A stretch of 64,000 nucleotides of DNA, taken from NCBI RefSeq assembly GCF_027912835.1, contig NZ_CP115768.1, positions 2,472,501 through 2,536,500 of the forward strand, in the 5' to 3' direction. Both the position numbers and the translations under genes were made by a program. Under the pieces are notes generated by a model. It had not been told where the DNA came from, did no database searches, and saw nothing but the letters and a program-made list of their open reading frames with translations. Positions 35,720-43,765 of this stretch are shown piece by piece. Source of the DNA: Paracoccus sediminicola (GTDB lineage Bacteria; Pseudomonadota; Alphaproteobacteria; Rhodobacterales; Rhodobacteraceae). Each line of letters starts with the position of its first letter. Positions within the stretch are counted from its first letter, which is position 1.

Positions 35720-36018
35720 TTGCGCTTTCTCGATGTCTGCGACCCGCTTATCGAATTCGGTGACTTCCCGGGAAACGCCGCTGCCTTCCATTGTCGGGTG
35801 AGTGCCGAGACACTCGATACAGCGATCTACCTCGCGCGTCCGTCGGCAGATGGTCAGGTCGGTTTTCTCTCCTGCAACGGAAATGACCCCCAAAGCCACT
35901 GACTGCGCAAGACGATGCCGGATGAAGGTGCAATCGGTCGGCAATGCAAGAACGGGCAGAGCGAGCGAATCTTTACCTAATGTCGCGAGCATTCGCCCTT
36001 TCGTAGCAAGCGTCTCTG
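35720..36018 (+). pseudogene. Remnant of 2-keto-3-deoxygluconate kinase (PfkB family)
   Basis: From a TTG at 35720, overlapping the end of the decayed dehydrogenase region, 60 codons read like the N-terminus of KDG kinase. SAETLDTAIYLAR aligns with the substrate-binding GGDTLNTxxYxAR, and QVGFLSCNGNDPQSH aligns with the following VTALGxDxFS block. A stop then breaks the frame. In another frame SERIFT, a stop, and CREHSPFRSKRL match the family's ERxFTYWRxxSAARxL segment. Everything after that is lost. KdgK makes 2-keto-3-deoxy-6-phosphogluconate from KDG. With the dehydrogenase it marks a dead sugar-acid branch of the PAAT operon. Confidence 0.6.
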
Positions 36019-36162
36019 AAATTGGTAAATTCGCCTGGACGTAGTTTGGACAATTTCAATCCTATGCTATCTCAAGGGCCTGGTGCCCCCGCCGAGGAGC
36101 CCTCCATCGACGCGGCATGCCGCGTGACCGACTGAGGATATTGCTCTAACGAGGATCATCCG

Positions 36163-36240
36163 ATGAAAAGATCGCAGATGACGCAGAAAACCGGCGGGCC
36201 GCTGTTGATCGAGCAGCCTCTATTGCGCGGGGAGAACTGA
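36163..36240 (+). CDS. Possible 25-codon leader or remnant frame
   Basis: This short frame (MKRSQMTQKTGGPLLIEQP onward) has GAGG eight bases upstream of its ATG and ends four bases before the aldo/keto reductase start. It could be a leader peptide coupling translation of the reductase, or the truncated start of a lost gene. No family is recognised. A 14-bp palindrome, CGCGGCATGCCGCG, lies upstream at 36111-36124. Support is weak. Confidence 0.2.
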   Translation: MKRSQMTQKTGGPLLIEQPLLRGEN

Positions 36241-36243
36241 AAG

Positions 36244-37236
36244 ATGAAGACACGCCGACTGGGCAAGGCCGGGCCCGAGCTATCCGCAATCGGTCTCGGC
36301 GCCATGAATATTTCGGGCTTTTACGGCCCGGCAACAGAAGAGGAAGCCTTCGCCCTCTTCGACCGCGCTCGGGAACTGGGTATAGACCATCTCGACACTT
36401 CGAATGTCTATGGCATGGGCCACTCGGAGGAGGTCATCGGCCGCTATCTTGCCGATCGCGGTCCAGTCTTCCGGCTTGCGACCAAGGCAGGGATCTGCCG
36501 CAATGCGAATACAGGCGCACGGTATTACGACAACAGCGTCGCCGAACTGACAAGTTCGATCGAGGCGAGTCTCGCGCGTCTCGGGGTCGATCACGTCGAT
36601 CTATTCTACGTCCACCGGCGCGAGGCCAATCGGCCTATTGAAGAGGTCACCGATACGCTCGCGACCCTCGTTCGCGCGGGAAAGATCGGTGCCTTCGGCT
36701 TCTCCGAGATCGCGCCATCATCATTGCGCCGTGCGGCTGCCGTTCATCCGGTAGCGGCAGTTCAGTCGGAATATTCCCTTGGCACTCGCGCACCAGAGCT
36801 TGGCCTCGTTCAGTGTTGCGAAACCCTGGGGACGTCTCTGGTCGCCTTTTCGCCCGTGGGCCGAGGTCTTCTGACCGACACACCGCCGGACCGCGCCAGG
36901 GTAGAAGCGTCAGCATTTCTGAAGGAAAATCCGCGCTTCGTGGAACCGAACCTGGGGGCCAATCACGCCGCAACCGACCGCTTCCGCAGCCTTGCATCAG
37001 AGATGGGCTTGGCCACCGCAACACTTGCGATCGCTTGGCTGCTACATCGCAGCACGTCTGTGATCCCCATTCCAGGAACGCGAAGCACCGCGCATCTCGA
37101 AGAAGTCGCCAAGGGAGCGGCCATCACCTTGAGCACAGAGGATCTCGACCGGATCGAAGAGGCTCTGCCTGTCGGGTGGGCACATGGAGATCGATACTCT
37201 GAAGTGCAGTGGCGCGGCCCGGAGCGGTATTGCTGA
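36244..37236 (+). CDS. Aldo/keto reductase
   Basis: This 330-residue NAD(P)H-dependent reductase has the AKR (alpha/beta)8 barrel and tetrad: DHLDTSNVYG with the catalytic Tyr, RLATKAG with the Lys and DLFYVHRRE with the His. It resembles the AKR13/YajO-type group (LGxGAMNISGFYG near the start, IPIPGTRSTAHLEE near the end). GGGGAGAACTGAAAG precedes the ATG. It follows the decayed sugar-acid genes but has its own upstream region, so its substrate is unknown. Confidence 0.93.
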   Translation: MKTRRLGKAGPELSAIGLGAMNISGFYGPATEEEAFALFDRARELGIDHLDTSNVYGMGHSEEVIGRYLADRGPVFRLATKAGICRNANTGARYYDNSVAELTSSIEASLARLGVDHVDLFYVHRREANRPIEEVTDTLATLVRAGKIGAFGFSEIAPSSLRRAAAVHPVAAVQSEYSLGTRAPELGLVQCCETLGTSLVAFSPVGRGLLTDTPPDRARVEASAFLKENPRFVEPNLGANHAATDRFRSLASEMGLATATLAIAWLLHRSTSVIPIPGTRSTAHLEEVAKGAAITLSTEDLDRIEEALPVGWAHGDRYSEVQWRGPERYC

Positions 37237-37333
37237 GTTCGACGGGTTAGCCGAGGCGCATAGCTACGCCTGAACGGTTCATAGGGGCTTGATCGGCATA
37301 CAGAGTCACCGCCCCTCCAGGCCCTTTCTGATG

Positions 37334-38656
37334 TCACGCACTAGCGATCTTCGCAATCAAGCCGGAAAGTTGTTTTCGCGGACCCAGCTCGGTGACGCTC
37401 TGCCACAGTTCCCGCGCCGGCGCGGCCCCAAGAAGCGTGGCGGATTTTTCGCGTAGCCTTTGCTCGACCTTATCCGGGTCCATATCGGCGAGGATATCGT
37501 GAAAGGCCTCATAGCTCCGCCCATTGGCGATGACGGTGATCCTAGCCTGGCTGTCGGTCAGCTCTGGATCGCCGGTGACACTGATCCGGTCGCGCAGCGC
37601 GCACAGATCTTCGCGAGCGCATGTTGCATCGCTGTAGACATCCAATGCCGCAGTATCCAGCCCGGCCAGCATCATCGCCGCCGTCAATCGATAGCTGAAC
37701 TTGGCCTGTAGGCCGGTAGCTGGCTCGGGCTGGTCGCATACCGCAAGCCAGCGAGGGTTGGTTCGGATCTCGGCCTGCTCGACAGCGTCGACAGGCAGTC
37801 CCTCAGCGATCAGCCTGCGCAGTGCCTCGAGCATCGCGTGCAAGCCGTGACAGCAGGCATGGAACTTGTAGGAAATGCTCGGGAATATCCAGTTTTCCCC
37901 CAGACCATCAAAAGCGGCCTGGTTTGCCTCAGCGGCATGGGTGGGGCCGAAACCTTGCACCCCCTCGATTGCGCTGCGGGTCGAGATTGCTCCGGCCTGC
38001 GCCAAAAGCGCACATGTCACTCCCACCTCAGCGGCGAAACCCGCATTCAGCGGCTTTCCCATCGTCCCGAACTGGCTTTTCAGCCCCGCGGCCCGCGTGG
38101 CGGTCAGGCTGAATGCCTCGGCCATCCGATCCGTATCGAGCCCGAGTATCCGGCCCGCAGCGGCGGTCGCCCCGAACGCCCCCGAGGTGCCAGTCTGATG
38201 AAACCCGGCATCGTAATGCGCCCGGCCGAGCCAGGCGCCGACGCGACATGCGGTTTCGAGACCGATGGCGACCGAATGGATGAAAGCCTGACCGTCGGTG
38301 CGACCGATCTCGGCGAGCGACACGGCGGCGGGGATCACCGCGACGCTCGGGTGACCGATATGACCGAAATGCGTGTCGTCGTAATCCAGCGCATGGCTGG
38401 TCGCGCCATTGGCAAGAGCAGCCGCGGCTGCGGTGACGGAGCCTCCGCCAAACAGGGTTGCACCAGAGGACAGGACCGCATTCTCTAGGGCCATTTTCCG
38501 GACAGCCCGAGCCACCGGCTCATCCCGGCCGGCAATACCGACGGTCGCCCAGTCGAAAAGTGAGAACCGGACAAAGCGCTCCATAGTGTCGTCGAACCGG
38601 GGTGCAGCAGCCGCGAAATCTGCCAGACGTTCCGCTATGCTCATGCCAGAAGTCAT
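37334..38656 (-). CDS. MmgE/PrpD-family protein
   Basis: This 440-residue protein belongs to the MmgE/PrpD family, which includes 2-methylcitrate dehydratase, cis-aconitate decarboxylase and iminodisuccinate epimerase. Typical blocks are GATSHALDYDDTHFGHIGHPSVAVIPA, HQTGTSGAFGATAAAGRILGL and FPSISYKFHACCHGLHAMLEAL. The ATG overlaps the stop of the acyl-CoA dehydrogenase gene (ATGA); a second Met four codons later is possible. It is the last gene of an operon with TAXI-TRAP transport and CoA-transferase genes. The substrate is probably a tricarboxylic or branched dicarboxylic acid, but this is inferred. Confidence 0.88.
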   Translation of the reverse strand: MTSGMSIAERLADFAAAAPRFDDTMERFVRFSLFDWATVGIAGRDEPVARAVRKMALENAVLSSGATLFGGGSVTAAAAALANGATSHALDYDDTHFGHIGHPSVAVIPAAVSLAEIGRTDGQAFIHSVAIGLETACRVGAWLGRAHYDAGFHQTGTSGAFGATAAAGRILGLDTDRMAEAFSLTATRAAGLKSQFGTMGKPLNAGFAAEVGVTCALLAQAGAISTRSAIEGVQGFGPTHAAEANQAAFDGLGENWIFPSISYKFHACCHGLHAMLEALRRLIAEGLPVDAVEQAEIRTNPRWLAVCDQPEPATGLQAKFSYRLTAAMMLAGLDTAALDVYSDATCAREDLCALRDRISVTGDPELTDSQARITVIANGRSYEAFHDILADMDPDKVEQRLREKSATLLGAAPARELWQSVTELGPRKQLSGLIAKIASA

Positions 38657-40389
38657 GCCGGTTCCTTCCCCGAAACATCGCCATCAATTGCTGCGCGCGC
38701 CAAAAGCTCCGGCAACCACGCGGGCTCGTCCTCGGCCGGCGCAAGCGGATCGGAAGCGGAAAGACGATGCTGTAGAACCATCTGAGCCAGATGGACGCGG
38801 TCCGCGGCAATTTCCGGGTGTTCCTCCGCAAGTTGCGCAGCTTCCCACATCATGAACACAGATGATGAGACATGATACAAAGCCGTCGCCGCGCGGCGCG
38901 TCTCGGCTTCGTTTGCCGGCGCATCGCGCCCTGCCACACGCTGCATCAGTGAGATCGCGCGGTGCAGGGCATCGCGATGTGGCTTCGCCAGATCCTCCTC
39001 TACCTCGGACAGGCACATCTCAAGGTAATCGCCTAGCGCCGACAAGGCACTTTCTCGCCGCGCCGCCCGCGCCACGTCGAGAGCAACGATATTGCTGGTG
39101 CCCTCCCAGATCGAGCCGAGATGCGCGTCGCGAAGGACACGTGCATCGGACCATTCTTCGATATAGCCGCAGCCGCCTCGTACCTCCATTGCATCCCCTG
39201 CGACCTTTCGGGCATCGCGACAGACGCGGAACTTGATCAGCGGGGTGAGGATGCGCAGCGCCTGACCCATTGCCGCATCGCCACGGTCGGCCGCATCAAG
39301 CACCCGCGCGGTGTGAAACACCATGCTGCGCCCCTGCTCGGACCAGAGCAGCATCTTGGCCAGCTGGCGTCGCATCAGCGGCATGTCGATCAGCCGCTTG
39401 CCGAACGCCTTGCGGTTGCGGGCGATGAACAATGCCTCGAAGACCGAGCGCCGCATCAGCCCGGCGCTGCGCACGCCATTGGCCAGGCGCGACATGTTGA
39501 TCATGTCGGTCATCTGCTTGAAACCCTGTTGGGCATCGCCGACCAGATAGGCTTCTGCGCCTTCCAGCACGATCTCGCCGGACGCCATCGAGCGTGTGCC
39601 CATCTTGTCCTTCAGGCGGATGATGCGATAGGCATTCAGCCTGCCATCTGACAAATGGCGAGGCAGCAGGAAGAGCGACAGCGCCTTGGTGCCTTCGCCG
39701 CCATCCTCCGGCCGGGCAAGCACCATGGCCAGTTCCGCATCCGGGTTCGAACAGAACCATTTATCACCGTAGAGCCGCCAACCCTCTTCTGTCCGCCGCG
39801 CCACCGTCTGGATGGCACCGACATCAGACCCGGCAACCTGCTCGGTCATGAACATCGCGCCCTGAAACAGGCTGTCCATATCCTGACTGGTCAGCCGATC
39901 CAGATAGCGATCGATCAGCGTGTTCGAGCCAAATTTGCACAAGGTGCGCGTCAACGAGTCGGTCATGCTGAGCGGGCAGCAGAGCCCGAACTCGGCCTGC
40001 ACAAAAAGATAAACAAGTGCGTATTTCGCCAGCGGATGCAGCTTATCGGGGTGATCGAAGACACCTGCCCGGTGTGACATGGCGGCAAGACCGAAGTCGC
40101 CGAACGCCACCCGCTCCAACTCTTGATAGGCGGGATGTTTCTTGATCCGCTGACATTCGGCACCGGTGCGGTCGCGCAGGATCAGCTCCGGCGGATTCTG
40201 ATCCGCGCTCAGCGCCAGCTCTTCCAGCGGGCCTCCGGCAAGTGCCCCCATGCGGTCAATCTGCGGCTGTAATGTCGTGCGCAGCGGCTCTGGCAGATAG
40301 ACTGAAAGCAGCGCCGCAAAGACCGGATCGGCGCGATAGAGATTGCTGCCCCGGCTATCGGGAACATTGCTGATGGTTTCTGCGTGCAC
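38653..40389 (-). CDS. Acyl-CoA dehydrogenase, AidB-like long form
   Basis: This 578-residue flavoprotein is longer than standard acyl-CoA dehydrogenases (about 380) and resembles the AidB/long-chain branch with a C-terminal helical extension. Key blocks are MFMTEQVAGSDVGAI, GDKWFCSNPDAELAMVLARP and, near residue 430, LGSIWEGTSNIVALDVAR, which holds the likely FAD contact region. A GTG start with GAGAGG seven bases upstream is preferred over a TTG six codons earlier. It sits between the CoA-transferase and MmgE/PrpD genes, so it should oxidise the CoA ester made in this pathway. Confidence 0.87.
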   Translation of the reverse strand: MHAETISNVPDSRGSNLYRADPVFAALLSVYLPEPLRTTLQPQIDRMGALAGGPLEELALSADQNPPELILRDRTGAECQRIKKHPAYQELERVAFGDFGLAAMSHRAGVFDHPDKLHPLAKYALVYLFVQAEFGLCCPLSMTDSLTRTLCKFGSNTLIDRYLDRLTSQDMDSLFQGAMFMTEQVAGSDVGAIQTVARRTEEGWRLYGDKWFCSNPDAELAMVLARPEDGGEGTKALSLFLLPRHLSDGRLNAYRIIRLKDKMGTRSMASGEIVLEGAEAYLVGDAQQGFKQMTDMINMSRLANGVRSAGLMRRSVFEALFIARNRKAFGKRLIDMPLMRRQLAKMLLWSEQGRSMVFHTARVLDAADRGDAAMGQALRILTPLIKFRVCRDARKVAGDAMEVRGGCGYIEEWSDARVLRDAHLGSIWEGTSNIVALDVARAARRESALSALGDYLEMCLSEVEEDLAKPHRDALHRAISLMQRVAGRDAPANEAETRRAATALYHVSSSVFMMWEAAQLAEEHPEIAADRVHLAQMVLQHRLSASDPLAPAEDEPAWLPELLARAAIDGDVSGKEPA

Positions 40390-40429
40390 CTTGCATCCTC
40401 TCTGCAATTTTGCCGCACGGGAGCGTCGC

Positions 40430-41071
40430 TCAAACGGGCGGCAGAATCCGGGCTTCGGTGACCGACTGGACCTCTTCCAGCGAGTTGCCCTCGGTAAGCT
40501 CGACCAGGCGGAACCCGTCCGGCGTCACGTCCAGCACTGCCAGATCGGTGTAGACGCGGTTGACAACAGCCAGACCGGTCAGGGGATATGTGCAGCGCTT
40601 CAGTAATTTCGGCCCGTCATCGCGATCAGTGTGACGCATCATCACGAAGATCGTCGGAACACCGACGACAAGGTCCATCGCCCCACCCACCGCAGGCGGG
40701 AATTTCTCGTCCAAGGTGGCCCAATTCGCGAGATCACCATTCTCCGCGACCTGATAGGCGCCCAGCACGGCGATATCGATATGCCCACCGCGCATCATCG
40801 CGAAGCTGTCGGCATGTTCGAAGAAGGCCGACCCCGGAGCGGTGGTGATCAGCCTTTTGCTGGCGTCGATCAACTCGGGATCTTCTTCGCCCTCGGCCGG
40901 GGCCGGGCCGACGCCCAGAACCCCGTTTTCCGAATGATAGATCACCTCTCGCCCCTCAGGCACATAGGTCGAGACATGGGTCGGCTTGCCGATGCCCAGA
41001 TTGACATAGGCGCCGTCGGGAATATCGCGGGCGACGCGTGCAGCCAGTTCGTTATCGGTCAGTCGGTTCAT
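40430..41071 (-). CDS. 3-oxoacid-type CoA-transferase subunit B
   Basis: This 213-residue subunit has the catalytic glutamate in YHSENGVLGVGP (Glu48), which forms the thioester intermediate in family I CoA-transferases, and further blocks HIDIAVLGAYQVAENGDLANW and GGAMDLVVG. The ATG overlaps the stop of subunit A (ATGA). With subunit A it moves CoA from succinyl- or acetyl-CoA to the imported acid. ScoB, PcaJ and AtoA are relatives; the acceptor is unknown. Confidence 0.92.
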   Translation of the reverse strand: MNRLTDNELAARVARDIPDGAYVNLGIGKPTHVSTYVPEGREVIYHSENGVLGVGPAPAEGEEDPELIDASKRLITTAPGSAFFEHADSFAMMRGGHIDIAVLGAYQVAENGDLANWATLDEKFPPAVGGAMDLVVGVPTIFVMMRHTDRDDGPKLLKRCTYPLTGLAVVNRVYTDLAVLDVTPDGFRLVELTEGNSLEEVQSVTEARILPPV

Positions 41072-41736
41072 GGACGCACCCCGTATTCCACGACGCTTTG
41101 CAGGAAGATTCCCGGCGTCACCACGGTTTCAGGATCGAGCGGCTCATCCAATAAATGCCGGACCTCGGCGATAGAGTGGCGCGCTGCTGCTGCCATCACC
41201 GGATTAAAGTTCCGGGCCGTCGCATGATAGCTGAGATTGCCCCACTTATCCCCCCGCTCGGCCCGAAGCAGCGCGAAATCGGCATGCAGCGGCGCTTCGA
41301 GCACATATCCCAACCCATCGATCATCCGGGTCTCCTTGCCGTCGGCCAGACGCGTGCCATATCCTGTGGGTGTCAAAAATCCACCCAGCCCGGCACCGGC
41401 TGCGCGGATCCGTTCGGCCAGCGTGCCCTGCGGCACGACCTCTAGCGCGATCTCGCCCGCCTCGAACCGCCGCTCGAACCAGATCGAGCCGGGAGAACGG
41501 GGATAGGAACAGATGACCTTTGCGACACGCCCCTCTTTCAGGAGCCTGGCTATCCCTGTTTCGCCAGCCCCGGCGTTGTTCGAGATGATGGTCAGTTCCT
41601 TCGCTCCCTGATCCAGCAGGGCGTCAATCAAGCCGAAGGGAATGCCGGAGGATCCGAAGCCGCCAATCATCACGCTTGCCCCGTCGAAGATCGGGGCCAC
41701 GGCCTCGGCCATATCAGAAACACGTTTGTCTATCAT
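41068..41736 (-). CDS. 3-oxoacid-type CoA-transferase subunit A
   Basis: This 222-residue subunit has the glycine-rich start MIGGFGSSGIPFGLIDALL and the block LTIISNNAGAGETG typical of AtoD/ScoA/PcaI subunits. The C-terminal half contains GFLTPTGYGTRLADGK. It lies 12 bases after the TRAP membrane gene, in the order transporter, transferase A, transferase B. Coupling of import and CoA activation is the likely role. Confidence 0.92.
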   Translation of the reverse strand: MIDKRVSDMAEAVAPIFDGASVMIGGFGSSGIPFGLIDALLDQGAKELTIISNNAGAGETGIARLLKEGRVAKVICSYPRSPGSIWFERRFEAGEIALEVVPQGTLAERIRAAGAGLGGFLTPTGYGTRLADGKETRMIDGLGYVLEAPLHADFALLRAERGDKWGNLSYHATARNFNPVMAAAARHSIAEVRHLLDEPLDPETVVTPGIFLQSVVEYGVRP

Positions 41737-41748
41737 AGCATCACCAAG

Positions 41749-43695
41749 CTAGGCCCCCGCAGCGCTGCCGTTACGCCGCAGAGCAAGATTGATCCCGATC
41801 ACCACGACAAGGACAGCCGCACCGATGACGCTGGTCATCAATTCCGGCACGATGACCAGAACTCCGCCAACCGCGGTGGCCACACGGCTGACGATGCCGA
41901 TCCTGCCGACCTTATAGATCCAGGCCTCGAAGGCAGAGGTGATCGCCCAGATCGCGATCAGCGTTAGCACGATCCTTTCCAGGATCCGAAGCGGGCTTCC
42001 ATCCATGATAAGGGCTGGATCGTAGACGAAAATGAAGGGCAGGAAAAACAGCGGCATTCCCAGCCGCATGGCGCGGAACCCGGTTTCCATCGGCTTCGAC
42101 CCGGCAACATTCGCCGCGGTGATCGCCGCCAGCGCCACTGGTGGGGTGATATAAGACAACATTCCCCAATAAAGGATGAACAGGTGGCTGGCGATGGGAT
42201 GCAGCCCGGCCTGCACAAGCGCCGGGGCCAGCAGGATCGACAGGAAGATATAGCAGGCCGTCACCGTCATCCCCATGCCCAGCACGAAGCTCGTGATCGC
42301 CCCGGCGAGCAGCATCAGCGGGATGCTGCCACCCGCGTAAAGCAGCAATTCGCGGGAAAACGCCCCAGCCACGCCGGTATAGGACAGGCCGCCCACGACC
42401 AGGCCGATACCGGCCAGCACCGCGACCAGAGCGGCAATGTTTTTGCTGACATCCAAAAGCAGTTCTTTCGCCCGGCTCAGAGTCAGACGGGTTTCCTTGC
42501 GAAATGCCGTTGCGACCAGCATCACGGCTGAGGCGTAATAGGGCGAGCGCGCTTCCATACGCAGACCCATCAGCACGAAGATCAGGACGGCGAGGCTCAG
42601 CAAATAGGGCCAGCCGGATTTCAGTACGGGCCAGACTGGCGGGATTTCGCTGCGCGGCAGCCCCTCCAGACCGCGGCGGGCGGCATACATGTCGACCTGG
42701 AAAAGAAGCGCAGCATAGAACAGCAGGGCTGGAATGACCGCGGCGATGATGATCGAAGAATAGGGCACACCCAGGAACGATGCCATGACGAAGGCCACCG
42801 TGCCCATGACCGGCGGCATCAATGTCGCACCGGTCGATGCACATGCTTCGATCGCTGCGGCGTAGCTTGCCGGATAGCCAACCTTGCGCATTGTCGGAAT
42901 CGAGAAAGGCCCTGAGGTCAAGATATTCGAAATCACGCTGCCCGAGAGCGATCCCAGAATGCCTGATCCCATCACCGCCACCTTTGCCGGTCCTCCGCGG
43001 CTGTGGCCGAGAAGCGCCGAGGCCAATTCCATGAAGAAATCGCTGCCCTTGGTCGTCACGAGAACCGAGCCGAAGATGACGAAACCGATCACCAGCTCGG
43101 CGACAACCTGCATCGGGATACCGATGATCGATTCGACACCCAGCACATGGGCTCGGATCGTGCCGACCAGCGAATACTCCGTGCCCCATAAGAAGCCTGG
43201 CATGGAGTCGGCGTAAAGTGGATATGTCCCGAATAGCAGGGCGGTAAAAAGAAGGATCGTTCCACCCGCGCGCCGCACCCCCTCCAGCACCAGCAGGATC
43301 AGGATCGTCGCCATTATGTCGGCGATCAACGGTGCGTCGTATTCCCAACCCTGCTGAATGATCTGCAGCCCGTGATAACCCAGCCACCCGCCGCTGACCA
43401 ATGCCAGCACCGCCAGCACCAGATTCAGTCCGAATAGCTGCCCCTGCCGCGTCGAACTGATCGGCAGTGTCAGGAACGCGACGGCGAGGAATATGCCAAT
43501 CAGGTAATAGAGATAGGCGTTGCCCAGCGGCTGAAACCCGAAAATGTTCAGCAGGAATTGCTGGTTGATGGCCATGAAAACACCAACGAATCCCAGCAAC
43601 ATGACCAGCCAGCTTGCGGGTCCGCTCTCTACCTTGGCCGAGGCTGGCGCCGCGGGCACTGCCCCGCCTTGATCGTCGTTACCCGGTAACTTCAT
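41749..43695 (-). CDS. TAXI-type TRAP transporter fused membrane protein (4TM/12TM)
   Basis: This 648-residue protein fuses the small and large TRAP membrane subunits into one chain, as usual when the binding protein is of the TAXI type. The N-terminal third has about four to five helices, and the remainder has the DctM-like large domain with FVIFGSVLVTTKGSDFFMELA and GSVISNILTSGPFSIPTMRKVGY. It carries about 17 hydrophobic segments in all. It follows the binding-protein gene after a strong hairpin. Confidence 0.93.
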   Translation of the reverse strand: MKLPGNDDQGGAVPAAPASAKVESGPASWLVMLLGFVGVFMAINQQFLLNIFGFQPLGNAYLYYLIGIFLAVAFLTLPISSTRQGQLFGLNLVLAVLALVSGGWLGYHGLQIIQQGWEYDAPLIADIMATILILLVLEGVRRAGGTILLFTALLFGTYPLYADSMPGFLWGTEYSLVGTIRAHVLGVESIIGIPMQVVAELVIGFVIFGSVLVTTKGSDFFMELASALLGHSRGGPAKVAVMGSGILGSLSGSVISNILTSGPFSIPTMRKVGYPASYAAAIEACASTGATLMPPVMGTVAFVMASFLGVPYSSIIIAAVIPALLFYAALLFQVDMYAARRGLEGLPRSEIPPVWPVLKSGWPYLLSLAVLIFVLMGLRMEARSPYYASAVMLVATAFRKETRLTLSRAKELLLDVSKNIAALVAVLAGIGLVVGGLSYTGVAGAFSRELLLYAGGSIPLMLLAGAITSFVLGMGMTVTACYIFLSILLAPALVQAGLHPIASHLFILYWGMLSYITPPVALAAITAANVAGSKPMETGFRAMRLGMPLFFLPFIFVYDPALIMDGSPLRILERIVLTLIAIWAITSAFEAWIYKVGRIGIVSRVATAVGGVLVIVPELMTSVIGAAVLVVVIGINLALRRNGSAAGA

Positions 43696-43721
43696 GTCTA
43701 CGCCCTGAACCGAAGATGTCG

Positions 43722-43746
43722 GCCCCGGCAGGAAGGCTGCCGGGGC
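43722..43746 (-). other. Intercistronic hairpin after TAXI binding-protein gene
   Basis: A perfect 10-bp stem (GCCCCGGCAG and its complement) closes a 5-base loop between the TAXI binding-protein stop and the fused membrane protein start. No T run follows on the minus strand. It parallels the hairpins after the other three binding-protein genes with intergenic space. Confidence 0.75.
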
Positions 43747-43765
43747 GGTCGATATGAAAATCCGA

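Noticed and set aside
35342..35992. 216-codon minus-strand frame over the decayed dehydrogenase and kinase region
   Set aside because: The plus strand carries recognisable family motifs in two decayed genes; the minus frame matches nothing and is best seen as a shadow.
41912..43387. 491-codon minus-strand frame overlapping the fused TRAP protein in another frame
   Set aside because: The TRAP frame has strong membrane-protein motifs; this alternative frame has none.
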